Below are positions 17,957-26,258 of a DNA stretch of 52,860 nt, one piece after another. Under the pieces are notes generated by a model that searched no databases, was not told where the DNA came from, and was given only the letters and a program-made list of their open reading frames with translations. Every line of letters begins with the position of its first letter. Within the stretch, counting starts at the first letter, position 1. Both the position numbers and the translations under genes were made by a program. This stretch comes from Micromonospora orduensis (GTDB taxonomy: Bacteria > Actinomycetota > Actinomycetes > Mycobacteriales > Micromonosporaceae): NCBI RefSeq assembly GCF_006228125.1, contig NZ_VDFY01000283.1:1-52860 (forward strand), read 5' to 3'.

Positions 17957-18043
17957 GGAGGGTTCGCCTAGTGGCCGATGGCGCTGGTCTTGAAAACCGG
18001 TAAGGCAGCGATGTCTTCGTGGGTTCGAATCCCACACCCTCCG
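17957..18043 (+). tRNA. tRNA-Ser (anticodon TGA)
   Basis: 87 bases. The acceptor GGAGGGT (17957-17963) pairs with ACCCTCC (18036-18042), with G as discriminator. The anticodon stem CTGGT/ACCGG carries loop CTTGAAA with anticodon TGA at 17991-17993. A long variable arm and TTCGAAT T-loop identify a class II serine tRNA. CCA is not encoded. Confidence 0.97.
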
Positions 18044-18059
18044 CATCTATGATCCGGGC

Positions 18060-18713
18060 ATGATCAAAGTGGTCTTCTTCGATGTCGGCGGGACGATCCT
18101 GGACGAGTCCCGCGAGTTCGGGACCTGGGCTGACTGGCTCGGCGTCCCGCGGCACACGTTCTCGGCGGTCTTCGGTGCCGTGATCGCCCGGGGCCTGGAC
18201 TACCGGGAGACGTTCCGGACCTTCCGGCCCGATTTCGACCTCCCGGCCGAGCTTGAGCGCCGGGCGGCCGCCGGCAGGCCGGAGCTGTTCGGCGAAGAGG
18301 ACCTCTACCCGGATGCCCGAGCGTGCCTGACCGCCCTGAAGGACCAGGGCCTGTTCGTCGGCCTGGCCGGCAACCAGCCGGCTCGTGCCGAGGGCATCCT
18401 GCGCGACCTCGACCTCTCCGTGGACATGATCGGGACGTCGGACGGTTGGGGCGTGGCGAAGCCGGCGCCGGCCTTCTTCGAGCGGGTCATCCGCGAGGGC
18501 GGTGGCGACGCGTCGTCGATCCTGTACGTCGGCGACCGGCCCGACAACGACGCGCGCCCGGCCATGGAGGCCGGTATGAGGGCGTGCCTGATCCGGCGCG
18601 GTCCGTGGGGTCACATCCTCGACATGCCGGCCGTGTCGCAGCGGTGCCTGTTCCGCATCAACGTGCTGGACGAACTCCCGAGCCTGGTAGCGAAGCACAA
18701 CGCGGGCGGCTAG
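18060..18713 (+). CDS. HAD-superfamily hydrolase
   Basis: 217 residues. The N-terminal FFDVGGTILDE holds the nucleophile Asp; the second acidic residue is replaced by Gly, as in several HAD branches. Later motifs are a Thr/Asn region (LAGNQPARAE), the Lys in GVAKPAPAFF, and GDRPDNDARPAMEAG with the metal-binding Asp pair. Likely a phosphatase or dehalogenase-like enzyme of unknown substrate. TATGAT (18048-18053) lies six bases before the ATG, so the gene starts leaderless directly after the tRNA. Convergent with a small hypothetical gene one base away. Confidence 0.88.
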   Translation: MIKVVFFDVGGTILDESREFGTWADWLGVPRHTFSAVFGAVIARGLDYRETFRTFRPDFDLPAELERRAAAGRPELFGEEDLYPDARACLTALKDQGLFVGLAGNQPARAEGILRDLDLSVDMIGTSDGWGVAKPAPAFFERVIREGGGDASSILYVGDRPDNDARPAMEAGMRACLIRRGPWGHILDMPAVSQRCLFRINVLDELPSLVAKHNAGG

Positions 18714-18714
18714 C

Positions 18715-18864
18715 TCAGTCCGCCTCGTCCCGCCGGTTCTCCCGGATCGTCTCGTCGGCCAGGCGTTCGACCGCACGCCGGCGTTCCTCGGCGATTGCCT
18801 GTTCGTTCGGCTTCCGGAGCGCGCTGAAGACGGCGACCAGGAAATCCCGCCAGATCCGTGCCAA
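18715..18864 (-). CDS. small hypothetical protein, 49 residues
   Basis: The frame reads LARIWRDFLVAVFSALRKPN and continues as a highly charged helix (EERRRAVERLADETIRENRRDEAD). I propose a TTG start at 18864, six bases after a GGGGG ribosome binding site; an ATG at 18990 in the same frame gives a Cys/Pro-rich extension that does not look coding. The amphipathic helix followed by a charged helix suggests a small membrane-associated or coiled-coil protein. No family recognised. Confidence 0.45.
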   Translation of the reverse strand: MARIWRDFLVAVFSALRKPNEQAIAEERRRAVERLADETIRENRRDEAD

Positions 18865-19007
18865 GAATTCCCCCCGTGGAACGTTGCAGGGTGACAACGA
18901 TAGCGCTCCCGGCGTGACTGCGGACACCCCAGGCTTCCGGTCTCTCATCGCCCGAGATGGGGGTATGAAGGGGCAGGTATCTCCGCACACCGGAAGGACG
19001 CGTACCG

Positions 19008-19550
19008 ATGACCCTGGAACGACCCATTGCCCCGGACCCCTACGAGCTGCTGCCGACGGTGCCCTCGTTCACGCTGGCCAGCGACGACGTGCAGAACGGC
19101 GAGCCGATGGACGCCCGGCACGCGCACGGCAGCACCGGTGGTGAGAACGTCTCCCCGCAGTTGACCTGGTCCGACTTCCCCGCCGAGACCAGGAGCTTCA
19201 CGGTTACCTGCTACGACCCCGACGCGCCGACCGGCAGCGGCTTCTGGCACTGGGTGCTGGTGAACGTGCCGGTCGACGTCACCCAGCTGCCCAGCGGTGC
19301 GGGCGGCGCGGCGGGCACCGACCTCGGTGGGGCCTTCTCGGTCCGCAACGACTACGGCGAGCAGGGCTACGGCGGCGCGGCGCCACCGCCCGGTGACCGC
19401 CCGCACCGGTACGTCTTCGCGGTGCACGCCCTGGACGTGGACCGCCTGGATGTGACCCCCGACGCGAGCCCCGCGTACGTCGGCTTCAACCTGACCTTCC
19501 ACACCCTGGCGAGAGCGGTGATCCGCCCGACGTACCAGATCAAGGAGTGA
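19008..19550 (+). CDS. YbhB/YbcL-family PEBP-like protein
   Basis: 180 residues of the phosphatidylethanolamine-binding (Raf-kinase inhibitor-like) family. The ligand-site signatures are YDPDAPTGSGFWHWVLVNVP and GAAPPPGDRPHRYVFAVHALD, both well conserved; the early GGENVSPQLTWSDFP is also typical. Cytoplasmic, no signal peptide. Biological role in actinobacteria is unclear. ATG 19008 follows GGAAGGA at nine bases. A bidirectional terminator separates it from the convergent methyltransferase gene. Confidence 0.94.
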   Translation: MTLERPIAPDPYELLPTVPSFTLASDDVQNGEPMDARHAHGSTGGENVSPQLTWSDFPAETRSFTVTCYDPDAPTGSGFWHWVLVNVPVDVTQLPSGAGGAAGTDLGGAFSVRNDYGEQGYGGAAPPPGDRPHRYVFAVHALDVDRLDVTPDASPAYVGFNLTFHTLARAVIRPTYQIKE

Positions 19551-19559
19551 CCCGTACCT

Positions 19560-19603
19560 CGCGATCTTGCACTTCCCTCTGAAAGGGCGAGTGCAAGATC
19601 GCG
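19560..19603. terminator. bidirectional hairpin terminator
   Basis: CGCGATCTTGCACT (19560-19573) and AGTGCAAGATCGCG (19590-19603) are perfect inverted repeats around an inner CCCT/AGGG pair. It lies between convergent stops. Hairpins with a GATCTTGCACTT core are, as far as I recall, frequent in Micromonosporaceae genomes, so it may also be a dispersed repeat. Confidence 0.8.
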
Positions 19604-19614
19604 GGGGTGTGAGG

Positions 19615-20325
19615 TCAGGAGGGGACTCGGGCCACGGCGAAGACGGACTGGCCGAACGGGGGGCGGATGCGCTGCTCGGCGGCCTTGGTGGCGGGCAGTA
19701 CGAGGGTGTCGTACACCTTGACCATCGGGCCCTCCTTCGGCATCAGCCGGAAGACCTTGGTGGCCATGAAGTAGCCGATCAGTCCCAGCGCGTTCGCGTA
19801 GTGGATCTTCTCCACCGTCAGGTCGGCCTCGGTCATCGCCGCCTGGAGGGTCTTCTTCGTGTACCGGCGGACGTGCCCGGTGGCGATGTCGGCCGGGCTC
19901 ATCGCGAACTCGAACGCCGGCACGATGATGATCACGGCGCCGCCGGGGCGGACCAGGTCGCGCATGCTGCGCAGCGCGCCCACGTGGTCATCGATGTGCT
20001 CCAGCACGTTGTACGAGACCGCGGCGCTGTAGTTGCCCCGGTCCTCGTGCGGCAGCAGCATCTGCCGGACATCGATGCTCGGCTGGTCGGCGAGGCGCTC
20101 CTTGAGCTGCACCAGCCGGTCCGGGTCGGCCTCGGTGGCGGTGAACCGGGGCAGCCGCTGTGACCATTCCAGCGCGTAGTCACCGAGACCGCTGCCGATC
20201 TCGATCGGGTCGTCGCCGAGGTACGGCACCGCCAGTTCGACGAACCAGCGACGGTGGTTGACAGCTGTCGCCAGGCCCTCCAGCACCTCGGACTGGACGC
20301 GCTGATCCCCAGTGATTTCTGCCAT
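19615..20325 (-). CDS. class I SAM-dependent methyltransferase
   Basis: 236 residues with Rossmann motif I EIGSGLGDYALEW, an acidic motif II (TATEADPDR), and motif IV SYNVLEHIDDHVGALRSM, a UbiE/COQ5-like pattern. The C-terminal third is long and aromatic. ATG 20325 is seven bases behind GAGGAA; reading further upstream gives a non-conserved extension through the promoter region. Divergent from a large membrane protein gene across 212 bases of relatively AT-rich DNA; the two may modify a shared surface glycan or lipid, but substrate is unknown. Confidence 0.88.
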   Translation of the reverse strand: MAEITGDQRVQSEVLEGLATAVNHRRWFVELAVPYLGDDPIEIGSGLGDYALEWSQRLPRFTATEADPDRLVQLKERLADQPSIDVRQMLLPHEDRGNYSAAVSYNVLEHIDDHVGALRSMRDLVRPGGAVIIIVPAFEFAMSPADIATGHVRRYTKKTLQAAMTEADLTVEKIHYANALGLIGYFMATKVFRLMPKEGPMVKVYDTLVLPATKAAEQRIRPPFGQSVFAVARVPS

Positions 20326-20537
20326 ACGTCGATTCCTCACGATATGAACTCGACCCGTGCCTGGACCGACAGAGTGAATCATCCACTGGGACGGCAGAAG
20401 AATCGGGGCATCGGGGTAGCCGAATTGTGGTCGGGGGGTGGGCACGTGATCGGCGGTCGGCGAACCCGGCACATAGTACGGCAGTACCCCGAAACATGTC
20501 ACGGCAGCGCCATACGCTGGCTACCCTACGAATTGTC

Positions 20538-22373
20538 ATGACTACTCCTGAACCGGACGCGCCCGGCAACGGTCCGGCCGTGCCCGGCGAGGGTTCGGCC
20601 ACGCCCGGCGACGTGGACGCTTCGTTGCGCCGCAAGGGAAAGCGGACCGACGTGCTCGCGGTGCTGAGCTTCGTGGCGCTCGGCTTCTGGGTGACCGGGC
20701 GGCTCTGGTTGGACCCGGGCAGCGGGGTGCGGGACAACCGCTCCGACCAGTCGCAGTTCGAATGGATGATGGCGCACGGTGCACGGGTCGTTACGCCTTT
20801 CGCTTATCCGTTCCATTCGGACCGGATGAACGTGCCGGACGGCGTGAACCTGATGGCGAATACGTCCGTATTATCCATTTCATTGCCAATGACGCCGGTC
20901 ACCCTGCTGATCGGGCCGCGAGCGAGCTTCCTGGCCTTTCTCACAGTCGGAATGATTGCCACCGCCACCGCTTGGTACTTCCTGCTGTCCCGGGTCGTGA
21001 TCGGCGCCCGAGGGCCGGCCTGGCTGGGCGCCGGCTTCTGCGCGTTCGCGCCGGCCATGGTGTCGCACGCCAATGGGCATCCGAACATCGTGTCCCAGTT
21101 CGTCGTCCCCTTGATCATTTGGCGCACGCTGCGTCTCGGCGAGCCGGGACGCTGGCTCCGCAACGGCGTCCTGCTCGCGCTGGTGATCGTCTGGCAGGCG
21201 TTCCTCAACCTGGAGATCCTGCTGATGACCGCGATCGGTCTCGGCGTGGTCGTCGGCGTCCTCGCCCTCGGTCGCCCGGCGCTGCGGTCCCGGGCCCGGC
21301 CGTTCCTCGCCGGGCTCGCCGTCGCCGCAGTGGTCGCGGGTGTGCTGTTGGCGTACCCGCTGTACGTGCAGTTCTTCGGCCCGGGCGCCTACTCCGGGCT
21401 GTCCCGCCTGATCCGCGGCTACTCCAGCGACCTCGCCTCGTTCGTCGCGTACTCCCGGGAGTCCCTCGCCGGCAGCCCGCGTACGGCGGCGGGCCTGGCC
21501 AAGAACCCCACCGAGGAGAACAGCTTCTTCGGCTGGGCGCTGGTGGTGCTGGTGATCGCCCTGGTCTGGTGGATGCGCCGGTCGATCGTGGTGCTCGCGC
21601 TTGGCGCGCTCGGGCTGCTCTTCACGGTGCTGTCCCTGGGCCGGGAGGTCCGCTTCGACGGTCGGGGCACCGGGGTGCCGGCCCCCTGGGCGGCGCTGGA
21701 GAACCTGCCGATCCTGCACTCGGTGGTGCCGACCCGGTGGGCGTTGGCGATCACTCCGATCGTCGGGGTGCTGCTCGCCTACGGCGCCGAGCGCGCCCGC
21801 GAGCTGTCCCGGGCGCATCCGGCGGCCCGGCCGCAGATCCGCTTCGCCACCGCCGCCGTGCTCACGATGGCCCTGCTGCCCATCCTGCCCACCCCGCTGC
21901 CCGTGGTGGACCTCGACCCGGTCCCGAGGTTCGTGACCAGTGGGGCCTGGCGGCCCTATGTGGCCGGTGGGCGCAGCGTGGTGACCCTGCCGCTGCCGGA
22001 CACCAACTACGCGGAGCCGCTGCGCTGGTCCGCGGTGACCCGGCTGGACATGCCGCTTGCCCGCGGCTACTTCCTCGGCCCGGACACCCGACCCAACGCG
22101 GAGGCGCCGAAGGTCGCGCTGTTCGGTGCGCCGCCCCGCCCCACCAGCAGCTTCTTCGCCACCATCCGGCGCACCGGGGCGGTGCCGCCGATCACCCCGC
22201 AGAGCCGGGTCAAGGCCGTGGACGACCTGCGCTACTGGCGGGCCGGGGTGGTCATCCTCGGGCCGCACGAGCACAACGAGGCGCTGCGTCGGGGGATGAC
22301 CGAGCTGACCGGGATCCAGCCGGTCTTCACCGGCGGCGTGTGGGTGTGGGACGTGCGGCCGTTGACCGACTGA
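20538..22373 (+). CDS. large polytopic membrane protein, GT-C glycosyltransferase-like
   Basis: 611 residues: a disordered N-terminus (about 1-30), about ten membrane helices to residue 460, then a soluble C-terminal domain. The first external loop (DNRSDQSQFEWMMAHGARVV) is acidic and followed by FHSDRMNVPDGVNLMANTS, resembling lipid-sugar-dependent GT-C proteins. I cannot name the exact family. ATG 20538 is preceded by a TACGAA hexamer five bases upstream, consistent with a leaderless message. Upstream in-frame sequence is promoter. Convergent with the FhuF-like gene, seven bases apart. Confidence 0.72.
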   Translation: MTTPEPDAPGNGPAVPGEGSATPGDVDASLRRKGKRTDVLAVLSFVALGFWVTGRLWLDPGSGVRDNRSDQSQFEWMMAHGARVVTPFAYPFHSDRMNVPDGVNLMANTSVLSISLPMTPVTLLIGPRASFLAFLTVGMIATATAWYFLLSRVVIGARGPAWLGAGFCAFAPAMVSHANGHPNIVSQFVVPLIIWRTLRLGEPGRWLRNGVLLALVIVWQAFLNLEILLMTAIGLGVVVGVLALGRPALRSRARPFLAGLAVAAVVAGVLLAYPLYVQFFGPGAYSGLSRLIRGYSSDLASFVAYSRESLAGSPRTAAGLAKNPTEENSFFGWALVVLVIALVWWMRRSIVVLALGALGLLFTVLSLGREVRFDGRGTGVPAPWAALENLPILHSVVPTRWALAITPIVGVLLAYGAERARELSRAHPAARPQIRFATAAVLTMALLPILPTPLPVVDLDPVPRFVTSGAWRPYVAGGRSVVTLPLPDTNYAEPLRWSAVTRLDMPLARGYFLGPDTRPNAEAPKVALFGAPPRPTSSFFATIRRTGAVPPITPQSRVKAVDDLRYWRAGVVILGPHEHNEALRRGMTELTGIQPVFTGGVWVWDVRPLTD

Positions 22374-22380
22374 CCGAGGG

Positions 22381-23175
22381 TCAGCCCTGGCGGACGCAGC
22401 AGCCCTGGCACACCTTCGGGCTGGGCAGCGTGAACGCGAGGCAGCAGGTGCGTCGCTGCACGCTCGGCTCGCCGGTCGGCCCGGGCACCAGCTCGACCAG
22501 GTCGGCCAGGTCGAGCGCGCCGAGCAGCGTGTCGATGCTCTGCACCGTCGAGCCGGGCAGCCCGTCCGCCGCGCGCAGGATGCCGTGCGCGATGCCGGAG
22601 GCCACCGATCCGAGCAGCGTGCGGGTGCCCACCCGGACCTCCGCCTGGATCGCCGTGATCAGCGGGGCCAGGTGGGCGTCGAGCAGGGAGGCCCGCAACA
22701 CGGCCAGCAACTCGGCCTCGTCGGCGACGACGCGGACCTCGGGCAGGCCGGCGAGCGCCAGCGGGTCGTTCGGCAGCACCGCCACGGTGGTGCCGCGGCG
22801 CAGGCCCAGGGTGAGCAACGGCCGGTGGTCCTCGAAGTGGATCAGCACGTCGGTCGGGTCGAGCAGGGGAACCCGGCGGGCCGAGGCCCAGCCGAGGACG
22901 ACCGGAAGGGCCGTCCAGTAGCTGTACGACTTCCAGGCCAGCGCCGCGCAGGCGTGCGGGGTGCCGCCCCAGCGGACGGCGGCGGCGCGTAGCAGCTCCG
23001 GCAGCCGGGTGCCGTCGATCAGAGTGGTGGCGGGCGCCCAGCCGAACTCATCGTCGACCAGCAGGCCCCGGGCCAGCCCGGGGAGGTCGTCGGTGCCGAA
23101 CATCGAGCGCAGCGCCGCGGTGACGGGGGCGAGCGGCGTGGCGGCCACGTCCCGCCTCGGCATCACCGCTGTCAC
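22381..23175 (-). CDS. FhuF-like [2Fe-2S] ferric siderophore reductase
   Basis: 264 residues. The C-terminus holds the FhuF signature C-C-x10-C-x2-C (C244, C245, C256, C259), which ligates an unusual [2Fe-2S] cluster used to reduce ferric siderophores. The upstream part fits a ferric-iron reductase domain (CAALAWKSYSYWTALPVVLG). Start GTG 23175 (MTAVMPRRD) follows GGGGGA at eight bases; ATG 23163 is an alternative. Two DtxR/IdeR-like boxes within 115 bases upstream indicate iron repression. No siderophore genes are adjacent, so the substrate may be a xenosiderophore. Confidence 0.87.
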   Translation of the reverse strand: MTAVMPRRDVAATPLAPVTAALRSMFGTDDLPGLARGLLVDDEFGWAPATTLIDGTRLPELLRAAAVRWGGTPHACAALAWKSYSYWTALPVVLGWASARRVPLLDPTDVLIHFEDHRPLLTLGLRRGTTVAVLPNDPLALAGLPEVRVVADEAELLAVLRASLLDAHLAPLITAIQAEVRVGTRTLLGSVASGIAHGILRAADGLPGSTVQSIDTLLGALDLADLVELVPGPTGEPSVQRRTCCLAFTLPSPKVCQGCCVRQG

Positions 23176-23241
23176 CTGAGTCGTCCCCCGTCCGAGAGGC
23201 CGAGGAAGTGCCCCGGCGGACGACCTGCTGCCGTCCTGAGC

Positions 23242-23260
23242 TAAGGCTAGCCTAACCATG
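23242..23260. promoter_or_regulatory. DtxR/IdeR-like iron box 1
   Basis: TAAGGCTAGCCTAACCATG matches the IdeR consensus TWAGGTWAGSCTWACCTWA at 16 of 19 positions. It lies 67 bases upstream of the FhuF-like start, overlapping its probable promoter. Confidence 0.8.
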
Positions 23261-23270
23261 CCCGCCGGTC

Positions 23271-23289
23271 TAAGGGAAGCCTCACCTCG
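23271..23289. promoter_or_regulatory. DtxR/IdeR-like iron box 2
   Basis: TAAGGGAAGCCTCACCTCG matches the same consensus at 15 of 19 positions and begins 29 bases after the start of box 1, almost three helical turns. It may strengthen repression or reach the rightward promoter. Confidence 0.55.
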
Positions 23290-23478
23290 ATCGGATCGGG
23301 AGGTGCAGGCCACGCCGTGGCCTGCCGCCACGGCGTACTACCCCTCATCGGCCCCGGAAAACGCCGCAAGGATCGACGTACCTCGGTGGTCTGTCAAGCG
23401 GTGTGTCGGCAAAGTGCCAGTTACGTGTGCGCTTCGCCACGGAACGTGAAACTGATACTCCCGGCCACGAGGAAGCCG

Positions 23479-25008
23479 ATGACGATCTCACCCCTCGATC
23501 GGGCTGCCGACTCCTTCGCGGCCGAGCTTGCCCGACAGCGGACCGGGCGAGGGCTGTCCAAGAAGCAACTGGCCATCCTGATGGGGTTCGACCCGTCGTA
23601 CGTGAGCCACGTCGAAGGGCGCCGGCACCGCCCCACCGAGGACTTCGCCCGCCGCGCCGAGGCGGTCCTGGAGGCCGGCGGCGCGATCTGGCAGCGCTTC
23701 CGGGAGTACGACGACGTCAGGCACGCCCGTGCCGGCCAACCGCCGCGCGAGTCGCACCTGCCCGGCCAGTGGCTGCCACCCGGCACCGGCCTCGTCGTGG
23801 AGCGGGAGACGGCCACCCTCACGCACACCGTCGACAGTTACCGGTGCGTCATCCACCGCGAGCTGTACAACGCCGGCACCGAACCGGTCACCCGCTACCT
23901 GGTCCGCGTCGCCGTCGACCGCTACCCGAACGACCCCGGCCGCTCCAACCGGCACCACCGGGAACACCCCCTCACCTTCGCCGAGCTGCAACTGCAGGCC
24001 CGGCGCGACGACGGGGGCGGTGACCCGGAGCCGATGCACTGGCGGGCCAAACACGACCGGGACGCGTTCAAGGAGATCTGGCTGCTCTTCGAGAACGGTG
24101 AGCGGCGCTTCCCGCTCTACCCCGGCGACCGGGCCACCATCGAGTACGCGTACAGCGTCGGGCAGGAGAAGTGGGGCCCCTGGTTCCAGCGGGCCGTCCG
24201 GCTGCCCACCCGGCACCTCGCCGTACGTCTGGACCTGCCGGCGGCGTTCGACCCGCAGGTCTGGGGCGTGGAGACCTCGCTCTCGGCGGAGGAGGGCCCG
24301 CTGCGTACGGCTCCGCAGCGACACGACGAGGGCGACCGGGCGATCTTCGACTGGCAGACCGACGACCCTCCGCTGAACGCGCGCTACCGGATGCAGTGGC
24401 GTTTCCGCGCCCGCCCGGACACCGACCCGGACGTCGACACCGCCGGCGTACGGGTCCGGCCCAGCGACCGGATGCGCGGCATCGGCATCGTCCAGCGCGG
24501 CGCCGACCTGCTCCGCCAACGAGCCCGCCCATTCGACCTGCCCGCTGAGGAGCAGGCCGCCCGGGAGGTCGTCGACCGGCTCACCGCGGTCCTGGTCCGA
24601 CTCGACGAGCTGCACCCGTTCAGCAAGGGGGTCGGTGTCGCCGCTCCCCAGCTCGGCGTCGGTCGGGCGGTGTCCGTGGTGCGGCCCCCGGACCGGTCGG
24701 CCGATCCGGTCGTACTGCTCAACCCCCGGGTCGTCGATGCCGACCCGGACACCGACGAGCAGTACGAGGGCTGCCTCTCCTTCTTCGACCACCGGGGTCT
24801 GGTGCCCCGACCACTGCGCCTGGACGTGGAGCACGCCCAGTGGGACGGCAGCCGGATCATCACCTCGTTCGAGTTCGGCATGGCCCGGCTCGTCGCGCAC
24901 GAGATCGACCACCTGGAGGGCCGGCTCTACGTCGACCGGATGGCACCCGGCGTGCCGCTCGTGCCGGTCGAGGAATACCGGGAGACCGGGCGACCCTGGC
25001 GGTACTGA
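23479..25008 (+). CDS. XRE-type HTH / beta-rich domain / peptide deformylase fusion
   Basis: 509 residues in three parts. Residues about 10-70 are an XRE/Cro helix-turn-helix (RGLSKKQLAILMGFDPSYVS). Residues about 100-315 are a beta-rich region of unknown function, Trp- and Tyr-rich (LYPGDRATIEYAYSVGQEKW). Residues about 345-505 are a peptide deformylase with all three motifs: GVGVAAPQ near 384, EGCLS near 430, and HEIDH near 474, so the metal ligands Cys and two His and the catalytic Glu are intact. Normal deformylases are about 180 residues and stand alone. ATG 23479 follows GAGGAA. The whole could be a transcription factor with a deformylase-fold sensor, or a DNA- or complex-targeted deformylase. 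Bounded by a terminator. Confidence 0.85.
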   Translation: MTISPLDRAADSFAAELARQRTGRGLSKKQLAILMGFDPSYVSHVEGRRHRPTEDFARRAEAVLEAGGAIWQRFREYDDVRHARAGQPPRESHLPGQWLPPGTGLVVERETATLTHTVDSYRCVIHRELYNAGTEPVTRYLVRVAVDRYPNDPGRSNRHHREHPLTFAELQLQARRDDGGGDPEPMHWRAKHDRDAFKEIWLLFENGERRFPLYPGDRATIEYAYSVGQEKWGPWFQRAVRLPTRHLAVRLDLPAAFDPQVWGVETSLSAEEGPLRTAPQRHDEGDRAIFDWQTDDPPLNARYRMQWRFRARPDTDPDVDTAGVRVRPSDRMRGIGIVQRGADLLRQRARPFDLPAEEQAAREVVDRLTAVLVRLDELHPFSKGVGVAAPQLGVGRAVSVVRPPDRSADPVVLLNPRVVDADPDTDEQYEGCLSFFDHRGLVPRPLRLDVEHAQWDGSRIITSFEFGMARLVAHEIDHLEGRLYVDRMAPGVPLVPVEEYRETGRPWRY

Positions 25009-25019
25009 TCGACGCGGGG

Positions 25020-25061
25020 ACCGGGGCGCGCGCCCCAGGGGGCAGGGGCACGCGCCCCGGT
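25020..25061. terminator. bidirectional hairpin terminator
   Basis: ACCGGGGCGCG and CGCGCCCCGGT are perfect arms around a 20-base loop that has its own CCCC/GGGG pairing. It lies between the convergent deformylase-fusion and flavohemoglobin genes. Confidence 0.8.
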
Positions 25062-25077
25062 GTGGGGGGAGGAACGC

Positions 25078-26193
25078 CTAGAGGTCGCCGAAGGTGTCGT
25101 AGCGGATGTGCGGCGGCGGCACGTCGTCCGCGGCCAGCACCCGCAGCGTGGCGCGGACCATCCGGGCCGAGCCGGAGACATAGCAGTCGTGGGTGGTCCA
25201 CGGGCCGTACCGGGCCACCACGTCCGGGATGTCACCCACCTCGCCGTCGAAGTCCGGGTCCTCGTTGCACGCCGCCGTCACCGACAACCACGGGTGTACG
25301 GCCACCAGCTCCTGCAACCCGGCCAGGCCGTACAGGTCCGCCGCCCGCCGGGCGCCGTAGAAGACGTGCGCCCACCTGGTGCGGTTGTAGGTGGCCAACT
25401 CCTCGACCAGCGCCTTGATCGGCGCGAGCCCGACCCCGCCGGCCACGCAGAGAATGTCCCGTTCCGACGATCGGTCCAGCGTCATCGACCCCATCGGCGC
25501 GGCGAGCCGCAGGAGGTCACCCGGCTGTACCCGGCGGACCAGCGCACCGGACACCCAGCCCGCGCCCGGCGTCCGCACGTGGAACTCCAGGACGCTGTCG
25601 TCGTTCGGGGCGTTCGCCACCGAGTACGTCCGCCACACCCGGGGGTGGTGCCGCGGCACCTCGAGGCTGACGTACTGCCCGGCCTGCCAGCGCAGCGGAT
25701 GCTGCAACGCGCGGCAGGTCAGCACGGCCGTGTCCGGGCCGTACCGCTCGTGGGTCAGCACCTCGGCGTGCCAGAACGGCGGATTGTCGTCGGCCGCCGC
25801 ACCGGCCATCATCTTCGCCGAGATCGCCGCGTACGCGTCCCGCCACGCCTGGTCGTACTCCAGGTTCCAGCCGTCGCCGGCGGTGCTGCGCAGCGCGTCC
25901 AGCAGCGCGACGCCCATCGTCGCGTAGTGCCGGTCGTCGACGTGGTACTTGCGGTGGTCACGGCCCAGCGCCCGGAGGAACTCGTCGAAGCTCTCCGGGT
26001 CGTCCACGGTGTGGATGGCCGTGATGATCGCTTCCAGCAGGCGGTCGCCCTGGCCGGACATCTGCACCGGAAAGAGCTGACGCAGGGCGGGGTCGAGCAG
26101 GAACAGGCGGGCGTAGAAGTGCCCGCTCAGCCGGTCCCGGTCCTCCTCGACCAGGGTCCAGCTCTCCTTCAGCAGCCGCGCGACGTCATCCAC
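25078..26193 (-). CDS. flavohemoglobin-like globin/FAD-NAD reductase
   Basis: 371 residues. The globin domain (about 1-135) has the proximal-side helix HRKYHVDDRHY; a distal FPVQM replaces the more usual residues. The reductase half has FAD-binding RxYS (WRTYSVANAP), a GxxS-type segment (GAGWVSGALVRR) and the NAD-binding AGGVGLAPIKALV, ending with a short C-terminal aromatic/acidic tail. Expected to oxidise nitric oxide to nitrate or reduce other ligands. GTG 26193 follows AAGGAG at seven bases. It is shorter than E. coli Hmp (396). Divergent from a CPBP protease gene across a 25-bp palindrome. Confidence 0.9.
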   Translation of the reverse strand: MDDVARLLKESWTLVEEDRDRLSGHFYARLFLLDPALRQLFPVQMSGQGDRLLEAIITAIHTVDDPESFDEFLRALGRDHRKYHVDDRHYATMGVALLDALRSTAGDGWNLEYDQAWRDAYAAISAKMMAGAAADDNPPFWHAEVLTHERYGPDTAVLTCRALQHPLRWQAGQYVSLEVPRHHPRVWRTYSVANAPNDDSVLEFHVRTPGAGWVSGALVRRVQPGDLLRLAAPMGSMTLDRSSERDILCVAGGVGLAPIKALVEELATYNRTRWAHVFYGARRAADLYGLAGLQELVAVHPWLSVTAACNEDPDFDGEVGDIPDVVARYGPWTTHDCYVSGSARMVRATLRVLAADDVPPPHIRYDTFGDL

Positions 26194-26258
26194 GGGGGTG
26201 CTCCTTCTCCAGACGGCAGCGGATCGGGCGCCCATAGAATGTCCACGGAGAGTGCCGA

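Larger units (their letters stand above)
23176..23478. other. 303-base intergenic region with iron boxes and a hairpin
   Basis: Lies between the divergent FhuF-like and HTH-deformylase genes. It holds two iron boxes (listed separately) and a perfect hairpin ACGCCGTGG-N7-CCACGGCGT at 23312-23336, perhaps a terminator or leader structure. GATACT at about 23454-23459 is a -10 candidate for the rightward gene. No protein-like frame is seen here. Confidence 0.6.

Noticed and set aside
17795..18046. Upstream extension of the quinone oxidoreductase frame
   Set aside because: It would read antisense through the tRNA-Ser gene; family N-terminus and leaderless promoter fit ATG 17794.
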